64,000 nucleotides of DNA, taken from assembly GCF_009870125.1 (NCBI RefSeq), contig NC_046683.1:44841869-44905868 (forward strand). Reading direction: 5' to 3'. Positions 11,324 through 21,642 of this stretch are shown here, piece by piece. Position 1 is the stretch's first letter. Every line of letters starts with the position of its first letter. The position numbers and the translations under genes were made by a program. Origin of the DNA: Drosophila pseudoobscura. Taxonomy: Eukaryota; Arthropoda; Insecta; Diptera; Drosophilidae. The notes below the pieces were generated by a model that was not told where the DNA came from, made no database searches, and saw only the letters and a list, made by a program, of their open reading frames with translations.

Positions 11324-14300
11324 AGGGAGGGGGATTGCAATGGTGACGACTCCACGTTGCAGCAGCAGCCTTGGCAATCGGCTATAGGCAATGGCCCGGG
11401 CCAGGCCTAACCATATTTGCGATGTGCAAAATCGTTAGGCAAACGCCAAATAGCGAGACAACTGAATGGTGTCCTTGTTCTATGTCCTTGTGCGACGGCA
11501 GCGGTGGCGGCGGCGGATCGGCTCAGATGGCTCCTTTTATGGCTTGACAATTGATATCCATAAATTGACTGGCACTTTTAATTGCTTTTCGAAATGATTT
11601 TGCAGTTTGAACGGGAGAAAAGCCTGAAAGGCAATGACGAGGACGAGGACGAGGACGAGGCAGGACCGCGCGACTGCCTGGCACGACTGGAACGACACAG
11701 AGAGCGCAACCGAATCTCAGCAGCCGCTCCCGCTGCCCGCTGCCCGCCCCGGCTCCGGCTCCGTGTCCGTCTCTGCCGAATGTTGTTCTTGCCGCGGCCA
11801 CGTGCTGCGCGCGCAGGAGTTCCCAGTGGCGCGTGGAAGGGCAGAGGCGACTCTTTATTTTGACGAGCAACTTCGTCAACATCCAGCCCCTCGGCTGCAC
11901 GGGCACGGGCACGTGCACGCTGCTCTCTATTTGCTTTTGCTGCGATTTCTATTTTGGGCAGTCACGGAAGTTTTCATCGACTCGGGCGCTCGGGGCGCTC
12001 GGGGCTCTGCGGCGGGGGCCGGCTGTGGTCTGGGGAGGAAATTGGGCGGCCAAATTACAAGACTCACACCGGAAGCCTCAATGCACCCTGCATGCAGCCG
12101 AGAGAACCGAGAACCGAAAGTGTTCCGCTCGGAAGCGGTGGGAAATCTTGGAAACTCTGTTTCAAAGTCGGATTAGGGCCAAGCCAAGGACCGACTGGCT
12201 CTGAAGTGGCTATATAGAACCCTGTAGAATACGGCCAGGAGAAATTGGATATCTTGGGAGTTTATTTTTAGCAGAAATCCCGAATTTTTGGTTTATTTTG
12301 ATGGTAACCCAACACGAAAGAGTACGAGCATTCTCGTTTTGCTAAGCTCCTTTTCGGACTTCGACTCGATTAGAGCCCCTCTTTATGGGGAGAACAATTA
12401 AAAGCCGCTTAGAGCATCTGGGCAGCTTCCAAGCTACGCAAAGACAAGACGCCAATGAATTTCCAGGGCCCGAAATGAACGAGAATTATGTTTATTTATG
12501 GAGGCATCACCCCACCCCCTACCCCCCCTTGAGAGAGGCGGCCCCAAATCAAAGCGCTTCTCGGCTCAATGGGAACGTTTAAAGCGATTTGAAAACTGAA
12601 ATTTGAAATAAATTAAAAAGCGCGAGAAACTACGCATTTCATTTATGGGCGAACAATAGGAGCCGGAGGCGGCACACAATACAAATGGTCCTCAGCCACT
12701 CGAGGAGTGAAAGAGTGCACGTGCCCCCCAGCCCCCCCTTCGCCAGTGCCCCGCCAAGACAATCAATTAGTCGACTGCTCGCGACTGACTGACAAGCGAA
12801 GGAATCTGCAGATGTGGTCCACGGGATGGAGCTCCGGAAGGGGGGGCTCCGCCGGCTCTTGTTAGCTCAGTTTTGGGCCAGAACTACTACTACTCGCATT
12901 TGAAAAACTTAATTGAATTTGTGAGTTTCCCCCCAACACCCCCTGACCAAGCCAAGCTACAAATTTGTCAACCAGAGACACCCATAAATAAACCCGTTTG
13001 CGAAGGGTGCCGGGGCGGCAGAGGCCGAGGCAGAGGCAGAGGCAGAGGCAGAGCAGCAGCTAACTAATTGATTTATTGTTGACTAATTAAATATTGAATT
13101 AATTGGTTGGACAGACTCGAAAGCAGCGCAAATTATTTGCATAAGACCAGCCGATCCGCCACTGATCATCCTCGCTTGTCCGTCTGCCAATCTTCGCCAT
13201 GGCTGATGGATGTTTGACAAGCGTCCGAAGCGGGTCTTCATCGATCATTAGTGAGCCACCTCCGCGGCTCCAGTGCTCCACTGCTCCTCGGCTGTAGAGG
13301 GCTTTCGCATAGCCATGTGAAAATGGGCGAATGCTCGTTGGTACCTTGATCTTGTCTTGTGGGATGATCGTCGCATGCAAATCGAAATGTGCGTCCGATT
13401 CGACAAAAACAGAAACAGAAAGGCATAAAAGCAAACGCCGATCGTTAAACTGTTTGTGATACTCGTAATCGTTTGACTGGTGCTTGTTACTGTCCGCGTG
13501 GAGTGGAGTGGACGAGTGTATGTGTTGTGGGAGTGTTTCAGGGTTTCACCCAGCTCGGGGAAGGGGTCTTCCCATCACTCTCCAGTCTGAATACCAATGA
13601 CGTCCCTGCGACACCTGTGGGTGTCCCACAATGTCTCGTCCTCATGATTTCTGCACTTCAGCACTCACCTTAGGTTGTTGAGCAGCGGCAATACTTTGAG
13701 ACCTGCAAAGCCGAAAAAAAAACCAGAAATGGGTCAATCGAGAAGATACAAAATAAGGAAATTTTCATGCATTTAAAAGTTTTTAATGGTTTAAGGCTTG
13801 GGCATCTGGGAGAAGATCACTTTCCGTGGATTGGGATGTTCAAAATCACAATTTACACCTTTTTTCAATTCGTTAATCAGGAAAATATGGTATATATGAT
13901 ATATGTTTCTCAAGATACACATAGATTAAACCTATTAAATTATAATCATTAAGCTAAAAGAATACCGCTTAAACAGAATCACAACTAAAGATCTTAGCTA
14001 GTAGGTTCCCAAAAATCTGCGAGATCGGATCAGTATTTCCCGCGGCTGACACGCGTGCGCTCTATCTCTCTCCCAGAGCAGCCTAGCAGTTAAGGGTGGG
14101 TAAATTTCATTTCAAGAGCTATCCACATCCATTTGTATCTCATCATACAGATCGTTTACTGTTTTGGCGCTCAATAAGAAGGGCTTTCGTGGAAATGTTT
14201 GAGAAAGTGAAGTCCCATTCAGACCACCATTCACCAAACTAAAGGCATTCGACTAGGTATTTTTGTGTATCCCAAGAAGGTACGCAACTTCCTTACTTCT

Positions 14301-17156
14301 GGAAGGAGTGTCCATATCTTCTACATACATATGTATATATTCTCCTGTATATAAGCCTTATATTTGCCACTTGGTAGAGGCAAGCTTTGTTCTACGTGAA
14401 TCAGGTCTTCCATTGGCAGCCAAGGCCCGCCCAATGCATCCCGGGCCACTTCCGGTCAAGCTCGTTTTTTCGCCTTTTTGCTTTTATTTGCGCACTCACC
14501 AATCAATTTATTCACACACACACAAACACACACACACGCACACACTTGGAGATATGTCTATGTGTCTGTCGCATGTTGTAAATACAAATAATAAATAATA
14601 CTAATAACAATAAAAAATTTAATTACGAAAAGCTCGTGAAAGTCGTTGTCGCTTCTGTGTCGCTATGTCCCTCAGGCCCCGCTCCCCCTCGCTCCCCCTC
14701 GCTCTCCCTCTCTCTCTGTGGACCCCCTCCTTTGGGCCGCCTTATTTGGCGCCTTGACGTTCATAATTTCATTTTACGATCTCTCTGGCTGTCGTTTTAT
14801 TTGTTTGAAATTGAAATCCATAAAAGGCGCACAATTAAAATGCGTGTGCGAGTGGCTGTGTGAGTAAAAGTACCCGTACCCGTGGAGATCTCCACTAGAC
14901 TGCGGGATGGCTGGGGATTCTGATCGAGAGCCCATGCCCTATGGCCAGCCCAGGGAATGGGGCACGCCCCAAAGACCACAAATAATTGTTTAATAACACG
15001 CCAGGCCAGCACAGCCCCAGAAACCAATTCTCGCAAACGATTTGAATATTTCACTCAATATTGTAAATCTGTTGATGATTTATAAATCAATTGAAATTCA
15101 ATTTTATTTTGCCCATGAATGAGAAACCGCTGAGCAGCACAAATTTATGGCTCTGGCTATGGGAAAACTTTTGCGTGCCAAAGTGGAAAATCATGGGGCA
15201 TAAATCCAGCCCCACTGCCGGCGGCTGTGGCTGCGGCCTGACAGATGACATACAGCAGATACAGATACAGATATGATGGCTATCTGGCCGGAGATCGGAT
15301 CGGGCATACGGACCCAGTCAGAGCGACAGATAGAACTCCGATAATTGGGCACTTAAGTGGCATTAGCAGGCCCCAGAGATTCGAGTTGAGGAAAAATGCA
15401 AATATTTGCGGGGCGTTCCTGGAAACAGAAACATAAAGCACAGCACAGCACAGCAGAGCAGAGCAGATGAGGAGGGAACAGAGATCGGACCGGAGTGGAA
15501 GACAAAGTCAGAGTCGGGCCAACAGCCTTGAAACCGAATACATATTTTCATTGCCAAACAAAATGCGGCCGTTGCTTGTCAAATGTGTCGCTCAGGAATT
15601 CGGACGGAGCCGCGGAGTCCCCTCTGCAGGAATCGAACTGGGCCGCGGCGGTGGGTGTGGAGCCGCCCCCCAAACAGAAGGGAAGGGGAGTGGAGTGGAG
15701 TGCGTGACTTACATTTTGTGGCTGCCGCGTTGAGATTTCGAATTTGTCTTGCTACTCCGCTGCTTTATTATTATATTCCTGTAATGCTGAAAAAGCGCAG
15801 CTCAATTTATTTTAATTAAGAACAATAAAACGGCAGTTCCCCGCCAGTGCAGCCCCGAGAGCACCCCACGTTTCGGTGGTGCTGCGTCTGCGCACAGCGA
15901 CTGCGACTGCGACTGCGCACGCACAACCGCGCTCAATCAAAGTCAGAGGCGGGTTGACGACTGCCAAAGTATTGGGGGGCGGGGGGATGGGGGACAGTTC
16001 ATGAACTTTGAACAGCCAAGGGGCCCAGAGCAAGAGCAGGGCGACTCTGACAGGATGTAAATGAGTCCCTTGTTTGTCAGCAGTCGGAGGCATCTTGAGT
16101 GCGAGTACATTTGTGCATTGTGCTCTCCTTCGGCTCTGGCTGCCACGCTCAGGGGGAGGGGGGGGCTGGACCGGAGACAAATCAGTGGTGGCACGTCCGA
16201 AGCATATTAAAACTCTCTCGAAGCGACGAGGGTAGGCCCATAGTCCCCCATAGACTATTAATAACCAACAGAAAGCCGTCTAACGAAGTGTCACGTTTCC
16301 CGGTGCATAGAGGAGCATATAGCATGTAGATATGTAGTAGATGGTATCTATCTACCGATATATGATCACCCGAACAATGCCCGATTTTCGAAGATCCAAT
16401 TCAAACGACTTCGGAGTGTAATTATTGGCTTAGAGACGCGCCTCTGAATCGACGGCACGTGCTAAGGTTACGCGAATCGCCATTGCGCCAAGAGACAAAG
16501 GCGCTTTGGCATTTGCGACTCCATCATTATCCACCAGAGTGGCTCCAGCCGCAGTCAACGGCTTGCCCCGAGGGTCGCTGGTGGGGCTGGGACTGTGTGA
16601 CACACGGCACAGGCGGTCAAGGCCATCGGATCCCATTAATCAATTCGATTCAATGAAATCCAAGACGAAGACGAAGATGGAGATGGAGACGGAGACGTGG
16701 ACGGAGGGGCATCGCACTCACCTATAAATTCGTTGCGGATGCGTATGCGATCCTGCAGGGTGGCGGCGGAGATGATGACACAGTTGATGAAGGCCAGCAG
16801 GGCGGCCTGGTAGTCTAGCGGTGGCGCTGAGGAGGCACTCGCCAGCTCCAGTTCGTTGATGACGATCTTGAAGCGGTACCGTTGCTTCTTGAGATTCTGC
16901 AGGGTGGAGAGGGTGGAGAGGGTGGAGGTGAGTGGAATCCCCTGGAATCCTGTGTGTCTTGGGGTGCACTTACCTTGTAAAACTCCAGCGTTTCGATGGC
17001 ACGCGCATAGCCCTCGGCGCTGTAGGCGCACAGCGCGGAGAGCAGCTCGAAGACCTGCTTCTTGACCGTGGCATTCTGCGTGTCCAGGGCAGCGCCCAGC
17101 TTGGCAATGTAGTCACGATTCTCGACAATGTAGTCCAGGCCGATGCGTGAGTCCAT
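5383..17156 (-). CDS. form3: Form3, INF2-type formin (actin nucleator)
   Basis: Nine coding exons join in phase, listed from the start: 17156-16974, 16896-16722, 13702-13669, 10795-10648, 10451-9451, 9392-9042, 8981-8602, 8542-7987, 7549-5383 (1664 residues). Domains in order: GTPase-binding/FH3-type armadillo region (about 1-250), FH1 with three Pro runs (about 267-306), FH2 from about 343 to 730 with the lasso Trp (KTINW) and the GNFLN motif, then a Ser/Arg-rich tail of about 900 residues without a recognised domain. Formins of this class nucleate and, in INF2, also sever actin filaments, acting at ER and other membranes and in tracheal development in flies. The ATG at 17156 sits in CCAACATGG, a good fly start context. 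A 34-base micro-exon (13669-13702) encodes KVLPLLNNL. The ending of the last exon is uncertain (see findings). Identity rests on the INF2-like FH2 and its position beside msl-3. Confidence 0.93.
7550..7986. promoter_or_regulatory. form3 intron with GA-rich tracts (candidate MSL-type or GAGA-factor site)
   Basis: This 437-base intron lies between the exons ending at 7987 and starting at 7549. It holds GAGAGAGAGA-type tracts at 7686-7702 and 7792-7826; the second has two runs split by GCGACTA. Such tracts match both the GAGA-factor/CLAMP motif and the GA-rich MSL recognition element. I infer possible regulatory use; the sequence alone cannot decide between a binding site and a microsatellite. 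Confidence 0.4.
7987..8542 (-). CDS. form3: form3 exon following FH2: acidic/Ser-rich linker
   Basis: Phase 1 entry at 8542 turns the split codon into ATG (Met), and phase 2 exit at 7987 uses a strong GTAAGT donor. The encoded 185 residues include HSFLGDALFD and NGSLRRRRSRV segments and a Gln run. No known domain; likely disordered, with phosphorylation-type RxxS sites. It connects the FH2 core to the long tail. Confidence 0.85.
8602..10451 (-). CDS. form3: form3 exons encoding FH1 and FH2
   Basis: Three exons (10451-9451, 9392-9042, 8981-8602) split by introns of about 60 bases. The first ends the FH3-type region, then gives three runs of seven or eight prolines (profilin-binding FH1) and begins FH2. 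The second carries GNFLN and KLSSLQKLTDIRA, the FH2 core signature. The third is a coiled helical part rich in Glu and Gln (post domain) ending in a basic RRKQREEQLARRARQ segment. All junction phases (2, 2, 1) agree with the next exon. These are the best conserved parts of the gene. Confidence 0.95.
10648..10795 (-). CDS. form3: form3 exon 4 (FH3-type region)
   Basis: This 148-base exon encodes KVAQSVGDIIVQLDVF through DVFYAILRQ, part of the armadillo-like inhibitory region. It starts one base into a codon, completing Arg from exon 3, and leaves in phase 0. Acceptor TTGCAG and donor GTGAGT are both strong. Confidence 0.92.
10862..10920. repeat. (TCTG/TCCG)n tetranucleotide repeat
   Basis: About fifteen tetranucleotide units alternating TCTG and TCCG, in form3 intron 3. 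Confidence 0.9.
13021..13060. repeat. (GAGGCA)n hexanucleotide repeat
   Basis: Degenerate hexamer array, one of many similar short arrays scattered through the window's non-coding DNA. Confidence 0.85.
13669..13702 (-). CDS. form3: form3 34-base micro-exon
   Basis: Encodes the end of a Gly codon, LKVLPLLNNL and the first two bases of Arg. Acceptor TTTGCAG and donor GTGAGT fit. Phase 1 in and phase 2 out match the exons on either side, and the result reads IGLKVLPLLNNLR, as expected of the armadillo region of a formin. It is too short for ORF-based prediction. Confidence 0.92.
13703..16721. other. form3 intron 2 (3.0 kb), no gene seen
   Basis: Contains a CA-rich run near 14514-14545, a TC-rich stretch near 14680-14720 and a C-rich purine/pyrimidine patch near 15960-16170. 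Open frames here are short, lack codon character and overlap simple sequence. Nothing supported. Confidence 0.65.
16722..17156 (-). CDS. form3: form3 exons 1-2: start codon and N-terminal armadillo region
   Basis: Exon 1 (17156-16974) encodes 61 residues beginning MDSRIGLDYIVENRDYIAKL and leaves in phase 0; exon 2 (16896-16722) encodes 58 residues ending in RNEFI plus one base. The intron between is 77 bases. The helical repeats correspond to the GTPase-binding/DID region that in INF2 folds back on the C-terminus. A reading frame continues upstream of the ATG but gives no formin-like sequence, which supports the chosen start. Confidence 0.93.
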
Positions 17157-17342
17157 GTTGGAGGTGGGTTCTTTCTGCTCTGCTCTACTCTTCACTGATC
17201 TGATCACGTCCCGCTCGGACGGTATTCAATGGCACTCGAATCGGTTCGATGGGGCGGCGGCTAGTGGCAAAGGGTTCGTTCTGTTCTTGCCTGGAATATC
17301 TGAGCAGTTCACGTCATGCCGAACGCTCCTCGTGCCCTGAAT
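17157..17342 (-). other. form3: form3 5'UTR part of exon 1, with upstream acceptor
   Basis: On the minus strand a pyrimidine-rich acceptor, TGCCTCTTACAG, ends at 17343; 186 bases later comes the form3 ATG. This implies at least one further non-coding exon to the right. One candidate donor is CAA/GTAAGTG near 20610, but others exist (for example near 31855) and none is proven. Confidence 0.55.
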
Positions 17343-18705
17343 CTGTAAGAGGCAAATGGAGGGGGAAAACAGAGTTAGATGATGAAAGCCCAGCTCTGAT
17401 TGCATTGCCCAGCCCTTCAATGGTCTGCCCCCGTCCCCTGCATAGAGTTTTAATTAATTTACGATCGGCTCCCTTGGCCCTCGGGCCAAAAGTGTCATAA
17501 ATTGATTTGGCTTAGGCAGCGGCCCGGTGCCCGGTGCCCGGTGCCCGGGGGCCGGGGGGCGTCACAGATTTCATAGTTGTTTGGATTTTCGGACTTGCCA
17601 ACGACGGTCAATGGAGGCACGATCAAAGGCAACCTTTGGCTATGGTTCCGCCTTCTAGATCGGCATCGGCATCGGCATCGGCATCTCAATTACCAGCAAA
17701 TGCCAGCAAATGATCTCGTTAATTTGCTTACACTCAAAACACTCAATACTTTCGATTAGTCCGTGTCTAAGTCGCCGACAAAGTCTGTCGTTTAGGTTCT
17801 CGCATATTAAAATATAAATTTTCATTAAAATACAACAAAAACGCCGATCAAATGCTCAGCATTTTTGTCAAGAGCTCCGATCTGAAGTGGCACTTTGCGA
17901 TATTTGAAATTATAATTTGTGTGTGCGCTAAATGCTCATGTTATTGCCATTGTTGCTGTTGCTGTTGCTGTTGTTGTTGCTGTGTGGATATATGTATATA
18001 TAGCTATATGGCCGCTGATTTGTAAGAGGCAGAGCCCTGAGTGAGGCAGCGTTTCGATGCGGCGCTAATGAAATCACATCAACCGACATCGAATTAATGG
18101 AGAGACATCAGAATGTGACATCCTTGCGATATGCCATATTGTCGGTCGTCTGTTCGCATGATATTTCCGATAATTCCGCGCAAAGTGCCGGGGTGCGGGA
18201 GTGCCGGAGTGCTGGAGTGGAGCTGAGAGACGGCTGGCGGATGCTTTCGGGACAGAACAGAACAGAACAGAAACAAGTTCTCAATCAAAACACAGAACCA
18301 TTTGCATTTCTGTGTCATGTTCTGTGCCTGGCTTTCATATTCGGATTTGAATGAAGGTCAATCTATCGGTACACTGTGCGAAAAACTATAGATCTATCCT
18401 GATTTTGGGGAAAGTCTCGAGCATTTCGGGTGGAAGTGGCCTGAAATCTGTCAAATCTTCTACGCCAATCACTCCCCTTCGATGGCCTATCCGCCACAGC
18501 CTTGTGGTCCGAATCCGCTCTGGACAACACCCGCGCCACGGCCGAGCCAGCCGGCGGGGCTCTCGCTGGCGATAGGACGATAAATTAAATGCTTATCGGT
18601 AAACTGGTTCCATTAGGCGGTCAAAACACAGCAGCACTACCCGAAAGATCAGCCCAAATTGAGACATAAGTCCAAGGTGGAATGGATATACATAGGCCTG
18701 CCGTG

Positions 18706-18747
18706 GGAAGGGGGACTGGGACTGGGATTGGGACTGGGACTGGGAAA
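18706..18747 (+). repeat. (GGGACT)n array, G-quadruplex-capable
   Basis: Six or more GGG runs spaced by two or three bases on the plus strand. Confidence 0.85.
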
Positions 18748-21593
18748 TGTTAATGAACCCGCCAGCATTCGGGGGGGGAGAATGGGCCCTTGCTCTGGCT
18801 CTGGCTCTGGCTGGAACCCATTCATTTTGGAGTGGAGCCCAGACAAAAGCGGGGCGTTGACAGGCGCAAATGGTTTCTCATATGGGAGACCCACTTGGTA
18901 CGGAGCCGACAGGTGGTGGATTGGATTGGCGACTCGTTGTCGTTGTTGTCATCTATAAAATGTCAACCACATGCCCACAAATTGCTCGACGGCGCGCCGC
19001 TATTGTGGCAACACACAGAGATTTTCGTCGTCATCGCCTCCCCGCTCGAAGCCATGTTAAAGTGCAAGTAATAATTCACGAATTTCAAAACTTTTCAATG
19101 TTTGTCTCACCCTCAACCTCAACCTCAACATACCCCTCTCCAGCTCCATCGCCAGCTCCCCCTGGCAGTGGTCGCCCCAATGTTCGATCGCTGTTGCTGT
19201 TGTTGTAGTTTTCAATGTCTCGCGACATTATAATAATGTTGTATAAATTATGTTTGCGTCTCTCAACAACGGCCCACGGGGCGTATGGCTAATGCCTAAT
19301 GCCTAAACGTGATTAAATGTTGTGCAAAGTGCATTGTATAAAATATTTGTGGGCTAGGCCGGCTCCCGCCTCCCGCCTTCCGCCTGGTAGGACCAGCACT
19401 CGAGAGAGTCCACTCCCTCGGAGACGTGAACAAACATCTCGAGCTCCGAAAATCAACACGGCCAAGAGGAGGCTTGAGAAGACCAGCAGCACGCGGCGCT
19501 GGCAGATCTGTGGCAAGGTCGTGCCGTGCCACCTGTAACAAGCTCCCCAAAACCGAGACCTTGCTGGGTTTTCTGTCGGCGATTTGCGCGGGTGTGTCCA
19601 CAGCCCTAATCTGCGGCTGTGACTGCACAATTTTCATCAATTTTTATTGGCTTTTGATGGCTTTTGATGGCTGCATTCAGATGTGGAGACAGCAACCGAA
19701 AATATATCAAATAAATTCAACAAAGAGCCATTGACTTGAGTGTTTGGCACTCAATAATAAATGCCACTGATAAAAGCGAGATTACGCGGCGGCTGGTGTG
19801 GCATGGCAGCGAAAGGGACTCTTGGATCCATCATTGGGGGCATTAGCACTGCGAGGGCCACTCTCAGAGCTAATCCAATAATTTATCCACGTCATCTTGA
19901 TCGCTTCATTCTTGTTTAATCTACAAACTTCATTTCTATTCCCATTTCCATTTCCACTTCGCTGTTGAGTTGTTTATAAGCCGCCTTATCAACAACAGCC
20001 ACCACAGGCTGTGTGAATCCGTCTGCGGAGGCATGGGAACCGACTCGTGGGGCATGGGGCACAGAGAGTGGCTTTGTTGCAGCCAGACGGCTGGCGAGGG
20101 GGAGCGGGAGGGGGGCGGACAGGCGAGTCATAACACTTGACAACAGACGGCGACGCCAGCAACATCCACAGAAACAACATCGACAACGACAACGAAAACG
20201 ACAACGACTTCGACTTCCAATCAAAACACGATCTTGGAGATTGGTTGGAGCTTGGCTGGCGCTCAGCATTGACCTTATGACTTCTAAAATCGGTAAAAAC
20301 ATCTTTACAGCTCCATGCGGCACTCGCACTCGGCTAAAAATACAAAACTCAGGCTGAGATGTCGCGTACTTGAGGCTGGGATGCACTTTATAGCCTTTAC
20401 ATCTGTGCTCCATGTTCGATTGCACTCGATTCGCGGCGATTCGTCGCGACACTCATCCCATTCACGAGTAGAAGCGTTCGCTTGGCAATGCAATAACTTT
20501 GCTTTAAGGATACTTCAATGCACATTTTCGGTTGCCGAAGGTCGCGACAGCCACAGGCCGTGCAAATTGAGCAATTAGGGCGTGGCAGAGTACGCCTCAT
20601 TTGCACTTACTTGACTTGATTCGTCAATTAGCCAGCCAGTAAGCCAGAAAGGCACAAAGCCAGCCTCTGGTGGGACCAGCTGGCCGGCTGGAGAGCCTCA
20701 TCATCAGCATCGCCAGCATCGCCGTTCGTGGGCGTCGGCCAAATTCAAGAGCACCAACAAAGCAAATAAGTTTAACGATTTACGCATATTTCTGTGTATT
20801 TCGGTGGATTTTCGTATGGTACAAAGAACGTTTGACTACGAAAACAAATAAAATGCAGCCCACGGACCGAAAACAGGAAAAAAAAGGTATAATAATGCGT
20901 AGGTTTTGCATTTCGATGATGACCACAGCGGCCGCCGCTGTTCCATAGGAAAACCACACAGACCAAGCCGGTCTCTGGGCTGTGGTCTCCAAACTAGATT
21001 CTTATGATCGGATGAGTGGCAGATGAAGGGGGAATGTTGGAAATTCCCTAAACCAAAGCGGAAGTCCACTTGGAGTACTGTGAACACTGCATAGACGAGA
21101 GAGGGGTGCCCCTAGTGACCAGAGAATAGTCTCCCATAGGCAGTGCCTACTGTATTTGCAGGCAACTGCAACTAAAAATACTTGCCCCATAAATAGAATG
21201 CACTCTGGGTGCCACTCTTTCGGATGGAACCCGCTGCTCGATGCCCAAACATTTTCGGAAAGGGGATTATCCGTGACTCTGGCTTTATTGGATCTCATTG
21301 GAGGCGCCGCGTGGCGCTAGTTGACATTTGACAGGCAACCCGAACCCGAGGGGAACTCCACTCCCCCATTTCTGTGTGTTGATGAGAATTTATGAATGGT
21401 CACAGAGGCGTTCGTGCGGGTTAAATGGTCTCAACTGGCAATGACAGTCGCCGAACCCCATGGAAAACCCATCCCATCGAATGTGTCAAAAGCCGCTCCA
21501 TTGGAAGAGTTTCTATTGTTTTAGGGCCACATTTTGCGCAAGCTCCGCTCTGAAGTGTGAAACCCGAACAGGTTGAAGACTGTATCTGGAATC

Positions 21594-21642
21594 TGGGCCT
21601 CTGGGCCTTTGGGCCTCTGGGCCTTTGGGCCTCTGGGCCTTT
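21594..21642 (+). repeat. 18-bp tandem repeat (GGGCCTCTGGGCCTTTGG)n
   Basis: An alternating pair of 9-mers, GGGCCTCTG and GGGCCTTTG, is repeated almost perfectly about five and a half times. The unit is longer than in other arrays in the window. Confidence 0.9.

Larger units (their letters stand above)
10796..13668. other. form3 intron 3 (2.9 kb)
   Basis: Non-coding. Contains a (TCTG/TCCG)n tract at 10862-10920, a (GAC)n tract at 11288-11325 and a (GAGGCA)n tract at 13021-13060. A minus-strand open frame runs from about 11406 to a strong donor at 11175 and could splice in phase to exon 4, but it has no ATG (see findings). Nothing else coding is seen. Confidence 0.7.

Noticed and set aside
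17157..17207. Upstream in-frame extension of form3 (start 17207)
   Set aside because: The upstream residues are unlike a formin N-terminus, and the ATG at 17156 has a good start context.
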